This document shows, piece by piece, positions 1 to 9,278 of a stretch of DNA of 64,000 nucleotides. The notes under the pieces are model-generated. The model worked only from the letters and a program-made list of their open reading frames with translations, had not been told where the DNA came from and ran no database searches. Source of the DNA: Lewinellaceae bacterium (GTDB lineage Bacteria > Bacteroidota > Bacteroidia > Chitinophagales > Saprospiraceae); NCBI GenBank assembly GCA_016716135.1, contig JADJWX010000007.1:1-64000 (forward strand), written 5' to 3'. The stretch's first letter is position 1, and every line of letters starts with the position of its first letter. A program made the position numbers and the translations under genes.

Positions 1-3000
1 TCTGGGACTTTAAAGATGGCGGCTCGTCTTTTTTAGCCAGCCCGTCCAATATTTTCACGACGCCCGGCACCTATGAAGTCGAGTTTCGGGCCACCCCGGC
101 CGACCCGATACTTGGTACGGTGACGGTGACGGTTTACCCAAAACCCGAAATTGGCATTACAGCGGTACCCGAATCGGGCTGTGTTCCGTTGAATGTGCAA
201 TTCAACGATACGACAAATCTGGCCGGCGATATCCAGGTGACCGCCCGCTCCTGGGTTTTTGGCGACGGCGCGAACGGCACCGGCATCAGTCCAAGCCACC
301 TGTACAACACGGTGGGCAATTTTACCGTATCCCTTGAACTGACCACGAATTACAGCACCTGCAATGTCACCCAGGTGTTTACCGATATTATCCGCACCGG
401 TATCAAACCCACCGTCAATTTTACCACGGTCCCCACACCGCCGGTAGCCTGCACGCCGCCGCTGAACGTGAGTTTCACCAATACCACTACCGGGGGCTCC
501 GGCTCGCTAACCTACCAGTGGAGTTTGGGCAACGGCAACACCTCAGACCTGGTGGACCCGCCCGCCCAGACGTACACCCAGACCGGCACCTTCACCGTGA
601 CGCTTGTGGCCACCGACGCCATCGGGTGCTCCGCGTCTACCACCCGGCAAGTGGTCATCGGACAACCGACGGCCGATTTTATCGTGGACGATACCCTGTG
701 CATCAACGAGCCTGTAGTACTGAACAATACCTCCTCAAACGGCAGCTATAGCTGGAATTTCGGCCCGAACGCCATCCCGCTCGGATCTACGCTAAAGAAC
801 CCGGTGGTTTCTTTTGCCGCTTCAGGTCCTCAGATGATTACGCTCACGGTGACTACGGCGGGCAATTGCAGCAGCACCGTAACCAAAACTGTTATCGTTG
901 ATCAGGCCGACGCAACGTTTACGGTATCGCCCAGCTATTCATGCGACGACCCGGCCATTTTCAATTTCACGGCCAGCTCGCCGGTAGCCTCCCAATGGGA
1001 ATGGACCTTTAGCGACAGCTCGATGGCTACGGTGAAAAACCCGACATATGCCTGGACCTCACCGGATACTACCGGCTATACGTCGCTTGGCCTTTGGCTG
1101 GACACCGTGTACCTGAAAGTGACCAATCCATCCGGTTGTATGGACGAGTTTTTCCTCGTCGATTCAATCTGGCGACCCAATGCCCGTTTTTTCCCGAACC
1201 GGCTGGACGGTTGCGCGCCCCTGACGGTCACGTTTGCCGACAGCAGTACATCCAACGAAACCATCGTGGAATGGACCTGGCTATTCGATGACGGCAGTGC
1301 TCCCCTGGTGAACAACACCAACGATCCGCCGACGCATACCTTCACCAATCCGGGCGAATACAACGTGCGGCTGATCATCCGGAACAGCGCCGGCTGCATC
1401 GATACTTCCTACGCTATTCTGATTGAAGTGGGCGAGCCCATTGCCGGCGATTTTACCGCAGATAAATTTGAGATATGTCCCGGCGATTCGGTGCAGTTTA
1501 CCAACCTGACCAATGACCCCCGGGTGGATGCCTGGCATTTTTCGTCCGAAAATCACCGGCTCTGGCATTGTTTTCAAAATGAAAATCCGGTTTGGGAATA
1601 CAACAGCGAAGCCGGCCCGATGGACGTTTCGCTGACCACGGAATACAACGGCTGTTTTTTCACCGTAACAAAAGACGATTTTGTTCAGGTTAAAGGCCCG
1701 GTGGCTCAATTGCATTACAAAACCACCTGCGACAATACGCTGGAATTTGAATTTACCGACGAAAGTTATGACGCCACTCAACTGACCTGGTATTTGGGCG
1801 ACGGCGACAGCTCAATCGTATCCGACTTTGTGCATACCTACGATTTGCCGGGAACTTATACGGTGATTTTAAAGGCTGAAAACCCCGGCTCCGGCTGCCC
1901 CGTTTCGTACGATACCGCCACGGTGTACCCCACGGTCTTGATGGCGGATTTTGAGTTGCCGGATACCATTTGCGGCGGCACGCCGCAGGTGCTGGATGCT
2001 ACGAAATCACTGGGCGTCAATGCCACCTGCTACAAAGGCTACACCTGGTATTTCTCCTTTCAGCGCCCTATCCGGACGGACAAGGACACCATGGAGTTCC
2101 TGTTTGGCCCCTCGGGGCCGCAAACCGTGTGGCTCGAAGTGGAAGACATTAACGGCTGCAAAGACACCGTGAAGCAAGACCTGGTGATCCACAACCGCAT
2201 GCCGGAAATAACAGTGGACGATGATACCATTTGCATTCCGAGCACCGTCAAGTTCTCCGACCTGAGTACCGCCGATTTGCCCATAGTTTCCTGGGAGTGG
2301 GATTTCGGCGACGGCAACACCAGTACGGAACAAAACCCCACCCACACCTACACCACGCTCCCGCCCAACGGGCAATTTTTCGAGGTGAAACTGGAAATCA
2401 AGGATGCCTTCGACTGTCCCGGTTTTGCCAGCCTGAATGTGTATGTGTATAAACCGGTGAGTAACATCCTCACCCTGCCACAACCGCCGAACATTTGTGC
2501 CGGCGGCAGTATTTCCTTCACGGCAACCGACTTTACCGCACAGGGTTCCAACCTCAGCTGGTCATGGAATTTTGGCAACGGCCAAACCAGTACCGGGCAA
2601 GGTTTCAGCGCGACGTACCCGAATGCCGGGCAATACACCGTCAATCTGGAATTCACCGAAATAGCAACCGGCTGTAAGGAATCGACCTCGACCACCGTAA
2701 ACGTGCAAGGCTACCCGGATGCCAGTTTTTCCAGCAATGTGGACAACCTGAATATTATTTGTTATCCGCAAAATATGCTGCTTACGAGCACGACAACCTC
2801 CGGTTCGCCGGTGACGATCACCTGGGATGTGGGCAACGGCGTTGCCTGGTCGGGCAACCAATACTCCACCGTTTTCCCAAAAGGCACCTACGAGGTGACG
2901 ATGATTGCGACCACTACATTCATGTGTGCCGACACCGTGACGCGGTCATTCACCGTGGTTGGCCCGGAAGGTTCGTTTGAAATGGACAAAAACCTGATCT

Positions 3001-4226
3001 GCAAAGGCGATGCCATCACTTTTAACCTGAAGGACACCGTCAGTGTGAGTTCCTGGTCCTGGTCGTTTGGCGACGGCACCACAGCCAACAATGTAAGCCC
3101 GGTAACGCACACCTACACCCCGAATTTTCAGCCGCCGGGAAATGCTACGCTGGTAAAACTGGTGTTGCGCGGTGAAGACGACGCCTGCGCGATCACTGTT
3201 GAATTGCCGGTAAATTTCTCACCGGTCAAAGCGGACTTTCAGGCTTCCCCCGGAGCCTGTGCGGGCGCCTCCGTGGTATTTACGAACACCTCCACACAAG
3301 CAGATTTGTCAAATTGGAGTTTTGGCGACGGCAGTACCTCCCAGTTGTTGAACCCGGATCATATTTTTAATGAAACCGGGAATTATCAGGTGAAACTGAT
3401 CGTTACCGACCTGCCCCTGGGCTGTGTGGACTCCGTTTTGAAAACCATTACCATCACCGGCCTTGACCTGGAAATGTTTGGCGACACCACCATTTGCCCC
3501 GGCGACACGGTAATGATCGGCCTGGAATCGCCGGTGTTGCAAAATGCAGTCTACATCTGGTCACCGGCAAACACGGTATTGAACCCGAAAGATGAAGCCA
3601 TCGTCGATGTGGCGCCGACCCAGACCACCACGTACACCCTGCGCGTGATCAACGACGATGGTTGCCAGGACGAAGGCGACGTCACGGTGAGCATACCGGT
3701 GGGATACACCGGCACACAGGATTTGGACACGCTGGTGGCTAAAGGCTCCGAGGTTGAGCTGGTTGTAACACCCGACCCGAACTACACCTTCACCTGGACG
3801 CCACAACAACCCGGGCCGGATTCCGATCCTTTCACCACGCCACCGCTCGATACTTCGACTACTTACCTGCTGACGGTCTCGGATACATTCGGATGCACCG
3901 AACGCCAGTTTATGTTCAACATCCGGGTTGTTCCGGAAAAAGTGTACGCACCCAATGCATTCACTCCGGACAACGACGGCAACAATGATGTGTTCTATCT
4001 GCTGGCCGATGGCGACGAAGAACTGGTGGAGGTGCTCACCCTCCGGATTTACAGCCGCTGGGGCCAGCTCGTGTACGAAGGCACCGGCCCGCTACCCTCA
4101 ACGGGTTGGGACGGGCGCGTAGATGGGAAAAATGCGCCTTCCGATGTGTACGTCTGGGTTGCTGAGGTTGAGTTTATTACCGGGAAAAAAGAAATACACA
4201 AGGGGGATTTGACTTTGTTGCGGTAA
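1..4226 (+). CDS. Giant PKD-repeat surface protein with type B T9SS C-terminal domain (5' truncated)
   Basis: The frame is open from the first full codon at position 3, so the true start lies outside the window; about 1,407 residues are visible. About fourteen PKD-type repeats are recognisable by WxFGDG/WxFGNG cores (for example WVFGDG, WSLGNG, WDFGDG, WNFGNG, WSFGDG), each followed by a Y/F-xxxGxYxVxL strand. Paired cysteines recur between repeats. The last ~90 residues (VYAPNAFTPDNDGNNDVF..., YSRWGQLVYEG, WDG) form the gliding-motility-associated C-terminal domain used as a type B signal by the type IX secretion system. The protein is therefore expected to be exported across the outer membrane and displayed or released; adhesion or matrix binding is inference from family precedent. 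A strong terminator follows the stop codon. Confidence 0.95.
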   Translation, partial: WDFKDGGSSFLASPSNIFTTPGTYEVEFRATPADPILGTVTVTVYPKPEIGITAVPESGCVPLNVQFNDTTNLAGDIQVTARSWVFGDGANGTGISPSHLYNTVGNFTVSLELTTNYSTCNVTQVFTDIIRTGIKPTVNFTTVPTPPVACTPPLNVSFTNTTTGGSGSLTYQWSLGNGNTSDLVDPPAQTYTQTGTFTVTLVATDAIGCSASTTRQVVIGQPTADFIVDDTLCINEPVVLNNTSSNGSYSWNFGPNAIPLGSTLKNPVVSFAASGPQMITLTVTTAGNCSSTVTKTVIVDQADATFTVSPSYSCDDPAIFNFTASSPVASQWEWTFSDSSMATVKNPTYAWTSPDTTGYTSLGLWLDTVYLKVTNPSGCMDEFFLVDSIWRPNARFFPNRLDGCAPLTVTFADSSTSNETIVEWTWLFDDGSAPLVNNTNDPPTHTFTNPGEYNVRLIIRNSAGCIDTSYAILIEVGEPIAGDFTADKFEICPGDSVQFTNLTNDPRVDAWHFSSENHRLWHCFQNENPVWEYNSEAGPMDVSLTTEYNGCFFTVTKDDFVQVKGPVAQLHYKTTCDNTLEFEFTDESYDATQLTWYLGDGDSSIVSDFVHTYDLPGTYTVILKAENPGSGCPVSYDTATVYPTVLMADFELPDTICGGTPQVLDATKSLGVNATCYKGYTWYFSFQRPIRTDKDTMEFLFGPSGPQTVWLEVEDINGCKDTVKQDLVIHNRMPEITVDDDTICIPSTVKFSDLSTADLPIVSWEWDFGDGNTSTEQNPTHTYTTLPPNGQFFEVKLEIKDAFDCPGFASLNVYVYKPVSNILTLPQPPNICAGGSISFTATDFTAQGSNLSWSWNFGNGQTSTGQGFSATYPNAGQYTVNLEFTEIATGCKESTSTTVNVQGYPDASFSSNVDNLNIICYPQNMLLTSTTTSGSPVTITWDVGNGVAWSGNQYSTVFPKGTYEVTMIATTTFMCADTVTRSFTVVGPEGSFEMDKNLICKGDAITFNLKDTVSVSSWSWSFGDGTTANNVSPVTHTYTPNFQPPGNATLVKLVLRGEDDACAITVELPVNFSPVKADFQASPGACAGASVVFTNTSTQADLSNWSFGDGSTSQLLNPDHIFNETGNYQVKLIVTDLPLGCVDSVLKTITITGLDLEMFGDTTICPGDTVMIGLESPVLQNAVYIWSPANTVLNPKDEAIVDVAPTQTTTYTLRVINDDGCQDEGDVTVSIPVGYTGTQDLDTLVAKGSEVELVVTPDPNYTFTWTPQQPGPDSDPFTTPPLDTSTTYLLTVSDTFGCTERQFMFNIRVVPEKVYAPNAFTPDNDGNNDVFYLLADGDEELVEVLTLRIYSRWGQLVYEGTGPLPSTGWDGRVDGKNAPSDVYVWVAEVEFITGKKEIHKGDLTLLR

Positions 4227-4264
4227 TGCGCTTTCCACCTTGGGATAAATTGCAACCATGAGCC

Positions 4265-4309
4265 ATCCCGAATTTTTCAGTTTTGAGAAATTCGGGATTT
4301 TTGTTTCTT
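4265..4309 (+). terminator. Rho-independent terminator after the PKD protein
   Basis: Two perfect 11-base arms (ATCCCGAATTT / AAATTCGGGAT, 4265-4275 and 4288-4298) enclose a 12-base loop and are followed by the T-rich stretch TTTTGTTTCTT. It lies about 40 bases after the stop codon, the expected place for termination of the upstream gene. Confidence 0.8.
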
Positions 4310-4405
4310 GAAAATCTACAAATTATTGATAGATAAGACCCTACGTCCTTTTTTCCTGACAAAAAAGGACCAGGCAACGGCCCCTCGGAAGAACATCTCT
4401 TTTTC

Positions 4406-4413
4406 TATCTTTG
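4406..4413 (+). promoter_or_regulatory. Bacteroidota -7 box (TATCTTTG) of fabI
   Basis: TATCTTTG matches the Bacteroidota primary-sigma -7 consensus TAnnTTTG. It lies 33 bases before the fabI ATG at 4447. A possible upstream TTG start at 4411 would fall inside this box, which argues for the ATG. No convincing -33 TTTG was found. Confidence 0.55.
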
Positions 4414-4446
4414 CCGCTCAATTGCTCAATTCAAACACAACATTCC

Positions 4447-5238
4447 ATGATTTTAAAGGGAAAAAAAGGCATCGTATTCGGCGCCCTTGATAACCAAAGC
4501 ATTGCCTGGAAAGTAGCGGAACGCTGCGTAGAAGAAGGCGCCCAGATCGTGCTCACTAATGCCCCGGTAGCCATGCGCATGGGCGAAATCAACAAACTCG
4601 CTGAGCAATGCAAGGCGCCGGTAATCCCGGCGGATGCCACTTCGCTCGAGGATTTGGAAAACCTTGTCCAGAAAAGTGTGGAACATTTCGGCGGCAAAGT
4701 CGACTTTGTATTGCACTCCATCGGCATGTCGGTAAACGTACGCAAGGGCAAACCGTATACGGATTTGAACTACGACTGGATGCAGAAAACCTTCGATGTC
4801 AGTGCTATTTCCTTTCACAAAACCATGCAAACCCTGTGGAAACTGGATGCCATCAGCGACTGGGGCAGCATCGTTGGCCTGACGTACATCGCCGCGCAGC
4901 GCGTTTTTCCCGATTATTCTGAAATGGCCGAATCGAAAGCGTTGCTGGAGTCGTTTGCACGCAGTTTTGGTTATCACCTTGGTACCGCCAAAAATGTGCG
5001 GGTGAACACCATTTCCCAATCGCCTACCATGACCACTGCCGGCCAGGGTATCAAGGGATTCCAGGAGTTTTTCGATTACGCCGACAAAATGTCGCCGCTC
5101 GGTAATGCGCCCGCCGAAGCCTGTGCCGACTACTGCATCGCCCTGTTCAGCGATCTGACCCGCTATGTGACTATGCAAAATTTGTTTCACGACGGCGGTT
5201 TTTCCACCATGGGCATGAACCCGGCCCTCGTGCAGTAA
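4447..5238 (+). CDS. fabI: Enoyl-[acyl-carrier-protein] reductase FabI
   Basis: A 263-residue short-chain dehydrogenase/reductase of the FabI type, which reduces trans-2-enoyl-ACP with NAD(P)H in the last step of each fatty-acid elongation cycle. The N terminus has the divergent FabI nucleotide-binding motif GIVFGALDNQSIAW rather than the classical TGxxxGxG. The catalytic pair is visible as Tyr157 and Lys164 in DYSEMAESK (spacing Y-x6-K), with a second conserved Tyr147 in LTYIAAQRVFP, as in E. coli FabI (Tyr146/Tyr156/Lys163). The ATG at 4447 is preferred because the -7 box lies just upstream and the protein then begins directly at the Rossmann strand. Its stop overlaps a possible start of the following porin gene (TAATG), which suggests co-transcription. 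Confidence 0.93.
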   Translation: MILKGKKGIVFGALDNQSIAWKVAERCVEEGAQIVLTNAPVAMRMGEINKLAEQCKAPVIPADATSLEDLENLVQKSVEHFGGKVDFVLHSIGMSVNVRKGKPYTDLNYDWMQKTFDVSAISFHKTMQTLWKLDAISDWGSIVGLTYIAAQRVFPDYSEMAESKALLESFARSFGYHLGTAKNVRVNTISQSPTMTTAGQGIKGFQEFFDYADKMSPLGNAPAEACADYCIALFSDLTRYVTMQNLFHDGGFSTMGMNPALVQ

Positions 5239-7379
5239 TGCCCGGGCAACGCCACGGCTTTTTGTACGTTTGTGGGAATATGAATTTCGCGAACCTGAAT
5301 TTTGGCTTTTCACTCCAGCGGCAAGGCGGTACGGAGGCGAGAAACCGGTGGAGTACTCGTCCTACGACTCAAAGTCGTAGGACGAGTACATCAACCCGGA
5401 TAACCTGCATCATTCTCTGCCTTTTACCACTGCTCCTGCAGGCACAAAATGAACAGCCGCAGGCCGCCAGCAGTACGGCGCAGTACATTCCGATTCCCGA
5501 TACATTTCCGGTAGTATTTAGTGTTTCCATTTCTCCGGAGGAAACGGAGGCTGCCAACGACACCTTGCCCGATGCGGATTTCCGGATGTACGATCTGGCG
5601 CGCAGGCCATTGATCGACTGGGGTACCCTGGGCAATATCGGCGCCTCGGCACGCCCGCTGCTTTTTCAAAGCGAGGCCCGCCGCGGGTTTGATGCCGGTT
5701 TTCACGGGTTTGACCTGTACCAACTGCGGCCTGCGGAACTACAGTTTTTTCAAAATCCGCGCTCGTTTACGGACTTGTTTTTTTCCCAGGGCCGGATTCA
5801 GAACGACAATCTGCTACGCGCCCGGTTTTCCCGTACCTTTAGTGGCGGGCTCAATTTTTCGTTACAATACCGCACCTTCAACCACGCCGGGCAATACCGG
5901 TACCAGGCCGCCAAACATACCTCACTGGCCGTTGGGGTTTGGTACCCCGTAAACCCGCGTTATGAATTTTTCCTGATCTATGCCCGGAATACCGACAAGC
6001 AGCAGGAAAACGGCGGTGTGGTACCCGGCGCAACATTTGGGAACGGTCAGTTCAGCGGGCCCATCAACGCAGAAATCCAGTTGCCGGACCAGCAAGCCCT
6101 GACCCGGCATGCCAACTGGTCGGTGCACTACACCCACCACCTGAAATTTACCGGAATCCGCGACAGCTCCGCCGGCAAACGCGTACTACGCGCCTCCCAC
6201 ACCGCCGAGCTGAGCCGCCAGACCTATAAATTTTCAGACCCCGGCACTAATCCTGGTCAGAATCTGGGTCGCGATTCCCTGTATTTCGACACCTTTTTTG
6301 TGGATAAACGGGGCATCCGGAATTACCTGGAATATGTTGTGCTCGACAATCTTTTTACCCTGAACACCTTCAAATCCAGACAACCGGGAAAGCCTTCGGA
6401 TGAGCTGGCGCTGGGCCTTCGCCATAAGTTGTTCACCCTGAAACAAGAGCCGCTGCAGGATTCGGTTTTTTCGAACCTCTTTTTAACCGGCGACCTGGTA
6501 TTCAAACCCTCCGACCGGTTTTCCCTGAATGCGCATGGCGAACTCGGGGTTTTGAACAATTTCGGGGAATACCAGGTGCAGGGCGATCTGCTGTTGGGCC
6601 TGGGTATAGCCGGCGAATTCCGGGTCTCGCTGCTCAGCCAGCGCTACCCGGCGCCCTGGCAGTTTCAGCGCCTCTTTGTCAGCAAACGCCTGCTTTGGTC
6701 GAACGATTTTTCCAAACCTGTGGAAACTACGCTCTCCGCCAGTTATGCCTTGCCTAAAATAGGCTTTGCAGTGGAGGGGAAAACTCACCTGGTAAACAAT
6801 TTTTTGTACTACGACCAAAACGGCGCAGCGGCGCAAACCGGCTCGCCGCTTCAGGTTGCCCAACTCATTTTTCAGGAAAATCTGCGCCTGGGGCGATTCC
6901 GCTTCAACAATACGGTAGCGCTGCAGCGGGCCAACCGGGACGACGTCCTCCGGCTGCCGCGCTGGTTTAGCAAAAACAGCCTTTTTTATTCCGGACCGCT
7001 GTTTAAAAAACGGATGCAGTTGGAATTAGGCGTCGATTTCCGGGTCAACGGTGCGTTTATGGCCGACAGTTATCAGCCGGTAACCGCCCAGTTTTACCTC
7101 CAGGATTCGGTGGAAGCTAAGCCCTACCCCTGGCTGGATGCGTTTGTTTCCTTCAAAGTGAAATCGTTCCGTTTTTTTGTACGCTACGAAAACCTGGCAA
7201 CTTTCTGGGATAACCAAACGGCGTACTACCAGACGGCGAATTACCCGCAGCCGTTCGGTGCTATCCGGTTTGGCGTAGCCTGGCGATTTTTGGATGAAAA
7301 TCAGGTACAGCCCGGCACAAACACACCCGCCGGCCAAGATACAACCCGGCCAACGGGTCCGGGGGGAACGACGTTCTGA
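5238..7379 (+). CDS. Putative outer-membrane porin (Porin_10-like)
   Basis: A protein of about 700 residues resembling the Bacteroidota 'putative porin' family. A hydrophobic signal core (ITCIILCLLPLLL followed by QAQ) starts about 54 residues after the first ATG; the body is rich in alternating aromatic/polar beta strands and ends in a short Thr/Pro/Gly tail. The start is uncertain: ATG 5238 overlaps the fabI stop (TAATG), ATG 5280 is the next option, and there is no in-frame ATG/GTG/TTG between the palindrome at 5353-5389 and the signal core. Any usable start therefore leaves an unusually long, Arg/Thr/Ser-rich N-region encoded by that palindrome. The gene converges on the lipoprotein gene at 7394. 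Substrate unknown. Confidence 0.8.
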   Translation: MPGQRHGFLYVCGNMNFANLNFGFSLQRQGGTEARNRWSTRPTTQSRRTSTSTRITCIILCLLPLLLQAQNEQPQAASSTAQYIPIPDTFPVVFSVSISPEETEAANDTLPDADFRMYDLARRPLIDWGTLGNIGASARPLLFQSEARRGFDAGFHGFDLYQLRPAELQFFQNPRSFTDLFFSQGRIQNDNLLRARFSRTFSGGLNFSLQYRTFNHAGQYRYQAAKHTSLAVGVWYPVNPRYEFFLIYARNTDKQQENGGVVPGATFGNGQFSGPINAEIQLPDQQALTRHANWSVHYTHHLKFTGIRDSSAGKRVLRASHTAELSRQTYKFSDPGTNPGQNLGRDSLYFDTFFVDKRGIRNYLEYVVLDNLFTLNTFKSRQPGKPSDELALGLRHKLFTLKQEPLQDSVFSNLFLTGDLVFKPSDRFSLNAHGELGVLNNFGEYQVQGDLLLGLGIAGEFRVSLLSQRYPAPWQFQRLFVSKRLLWSNDFSKPVETTLSASYALPKIGFAVEGKTHLVNNFLYYDQNGAAAQTGSPLQVAQLIFQENLRLGRFRFNNTVALQRANRDDVLRLPRWFSKNSLFYSGPLFKKRMQLELGVDFRVNGAFMADSYQPVTAQFYLQDSVEAKPYPWLDAFVSFKVKSFRFFVRYENLATFWDNQTAYYQTANYPQPFGAIRFGVAWRFLDENQVQPGTNTPAGQDTTRPTGPGGTTF
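5353..5389. repeat. Perfect 17-bp palindrome with GACT-CAA-AGTC centre, inside the porin 5' coding region
   Basis: Arms 5353-5369 and 5373-5389 are perfectly complementary around the loop CAA (5370-5372). The centre reads ACTCAAAGT, the same ACTNNNAGT pattern that is duplicated around the 187-bp elements elsewhere in the window, so it looks like an unoccupied target site. It is translated as part of the porin N-region. Confidence 0.85.
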
Positions 7380-7393
7380 CCCCGGAAGTTCCG

Positions 7394-8470
7394 TCAATCC
7401 TGCGCTTCGCCCCTTAAAACTGCCTCGATATCGACCAGCAGTTTTTTGCCTTCTTCCGAAAACTTGGCATTAGCATCGGGTTTGTTTTTTTCCCGCATTA
7501 AAAAAGTGAAGTTGTCGGCGAGCACTTCATCCGGGTGGATGATATAGCCGGTGTTGTCTTTTATCTGCCGGAAAAAATCGGGCAGCTCGCGCAGGTTGAG
7601 CGTACTGCTAAAACCGTCGTCCTTTGTGATAACCTGCCATTTCCCACCGGCTGTTTGCTGAATCTGGTACAAATCGAATGCGACATAGGCGAAAAAAGTA
7701 GAACGCCCCGGTTTGTAGCCCAAATGCCCGGAATACAACACCGGAATGGCATCAATCGAACTGCCATCATCGAGCGTCAGGGAAATGCGCTGTGCGAAAT
7801 CCACGCCATCGGGATTGTAAAGCACGCGTGCTGCCAGGCCTTCCGGCATTTGCAGGTTTTGCAATCCGATGCCTTCAAAACCGATGAGTTTGTACAAACG
7901 GCGGCGTTTTTCCGGGTTCAGGCGGCTGTATACATGGAAAAGTTCGTGATAGATCGTGCTTTCCAGGTTGGCGGTATTCGACGGCGCCAGCGCATCGGCC
8001 GGGATAACAATTGTATTTTCCCGGGTATAATACACCGACCGGCCGTAGTGTTTGCCTTTGGTTTTGATAAGAATCAGCGTGTCCGGGAAAATGTTTTGGG
8101 CAACCTGCCAGCAGGTTTTAAAGACTCCCTGTACAATGGCGGTCGTGCGCTGTGCTTCTTCTTCGGAAAACGCTTCCACATCGCGACGCAGGTAGTCCAT
8201 AAATTCGGGCAACAGATCCTCCCGGGTTTGTCCATCTTCGAGTGGCTTTTTTATTTGAATAGACATTTCGGAAGCAGTAACCAGTTCAAAAAAACGGTCG
8301 GTCTGATCCTGAAGCAACACCCGTGCCGACGCGGCACTATCCAGCAGCAGCAGGGTATGGTTTTCATCGAGGCGCACCGCTTGTGTTGGAACAGGCAGTG
8401 CCGGCTGATTAGCCGTACAGGAAAAGGCCCAGATCAGGGCAATCAACAGGGAAGAAAAGAATTTGAACAT
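7394..8470 (-). CDS. Lipoprotein with HExxH zinc-metallopeptidase-like motif
   Basis: A 358-residue protein with a lipoprotein signal: positively charged start, hydrophobic core, and Cys18 in WAFSC, so it is probably anchored in the envelope. Residues 175-179 read HELFH in a helix-like context (STIYHELFHVYSRL), the HExxH zinc-binding and catalytic signature of metallopeptidases; a third ligand could not be assigned with certainty. I do not recognise the family more closely. The gene is convergent with the porin (14-bp gap). It is not tightly coupled to the sirtuin gene, whose stop lies 107 bp upstream. Confidence 0.75.
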   Translation of the reverse strand: MFKFFSSLLIALIWAFSCTANQPALPVPTQAVRLDENHTLLLLDSAASARVLLQDQTDRFFELVTASEMSIQIKKPLEDGQTREDLLPEFMDYLRRDVEAFSEEEAQRTTAIVQGVFKTCWQVAQNIFPDTLILIKTKGKHYGRSVYYTRENTIVIPADALAPSNTANLESTIYHELFHVYSRLNPEKRRRLYKLIGFEGIGLQNLQMPEGLAARVLYNPDGVDFAQRISLTLDDGSSIDAIPVLYSGHLGYKPGRSTFFAYVAFDLYQIQQTAGGKWQVITKDDGFSSTLNLRELPDFFRQIKDNTGYIIHPDEVLADNFTFLMREKNKPDANAKFSEEGKKLLVDIEAVLRGEAQD

Positions 8471-8576
8471 GTTTGTTTTTTTGAAAAAGCGGACAAAATC
8501 GGGGTTAAAAATCCCGTTTTAAAAAACCATTGGCCGGTAATCTTAGACCAACAACAAAAAATATTGCGCCGGGAGG

Positions 8577-9275
8577 TTAATCCAACTGTTTTAACAATTC
8601 GCGCACCAGCTTCGGCACCCCGGTACTGGCGGGCTCAGCCAAAACGGTCAGGTTGGGCATTTGTTGCAATTCCCAGTTGAGTTGGGGGGCGGGGTCCACG
8701 TAATAATACGGGATATGCTGCGGCGCATAGGCCATCAGTCCGGCTGCCGGGTAAACTTGCAGGGAGGTGCCAATAATCAGGAAAACTGCGGCTTCAGAAG
8801 CCAGCTGCGCTGCCGGGAGCAGCATCGGCACTTCTTCGCCAAACCAGACAATGTGGGGGCGCAATTGATAGCCCCGGTCGCAGCAGTCGCCCAACTGTAC
8901 ATCACCGGTATGTTCATATACCAGGTCCGGATGCCCTTCGGAGCGCACTTTTCGGAGCTCGCCGTGCAAATGCAACACCTGGCGGCTGCCGGCGCGTTCG
9001 TGCAAGTCGTCTACATTTTGGGTGATCACATGCACATCGAAAGCTTGTTCGAGCTCGACCAGGGCGGTATGACCGGGATTCGGCTCTACTGTGTACAGCT
9101 GTTGCCGCCGCTGGTTGTAGAACCGCAACACCAGTTCCGGATCGCGTTGCCAGGCTTGCGGCGTGGCTACATCCTCGATGCGGTATTGTTCCCACAAGCC
9201 CCCTGCATCGCGGAAGGTGCTGATCCCGCTTTCGGCGGAAATGCCGGCGCCGGTGAGGACGATCAGTTTTTTCAT
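8577..9275 (-). CDS. cobB: NAD-dependent protein deacylase, sirtuin family (CobB-like)
   Basis: A 232-residue sirtuin that removes acyl groups from lysine using NAD+. Visible motifs: GAGISAESGISTFR (residues 9-22, NAD binding), TQNVDDLHERAG (85-96) and the catalytic His104 in HLHGE. Tyr53 and Arg56 form the Y-x-x-R pair that in E. coli CobB and SIRT5 binds acidic acyl groups, so desuccinylase or demalonylase activity is inferred. The zinc ribbon is degenerate: only an adjacent Cys pair (GDCCDRG) is present instead of two CxxC motifs, while the following LRPHIVWFGE is intact. It starts 3 bp after the stop of the methyltransferase gene, so the two are probably one operon. Confidence 0.92.
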   Translation of the reverse strand: MKKLIVLTGAGISAESGISTFRDAGGLWEQYRIEDVATPQAWQRDPELVLRFYNQRRQQLYTVEPNPGHTALVELEQAFDVHVITQNVDDLHERAGSRQVLHLHGELRKVRSEGHPDLVYEHTGDVQLGDCCDRGYQLRPHIVWFGEEVPMLLPAAQLASEAAVFLIIGTSLQVYPAAGLMAYAPQHIPYYYVDPAPQLNWELQQMPNLTVLAEPASTGVPKLVRELLKQLD

Positions 9276-9278
9276 TAT

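Noticed and set aside
7535..8680. Plus-strand frame of 381 residues opposite the metallopeptidase-like lipoprotein gene
   Set aside because: Shadow frame; the minus strand has a proper lipoprotein signal and HExxH motif. Similar long shadows opposite tex, the fucosidase and the histidine kinase were dismissed for the same reason.
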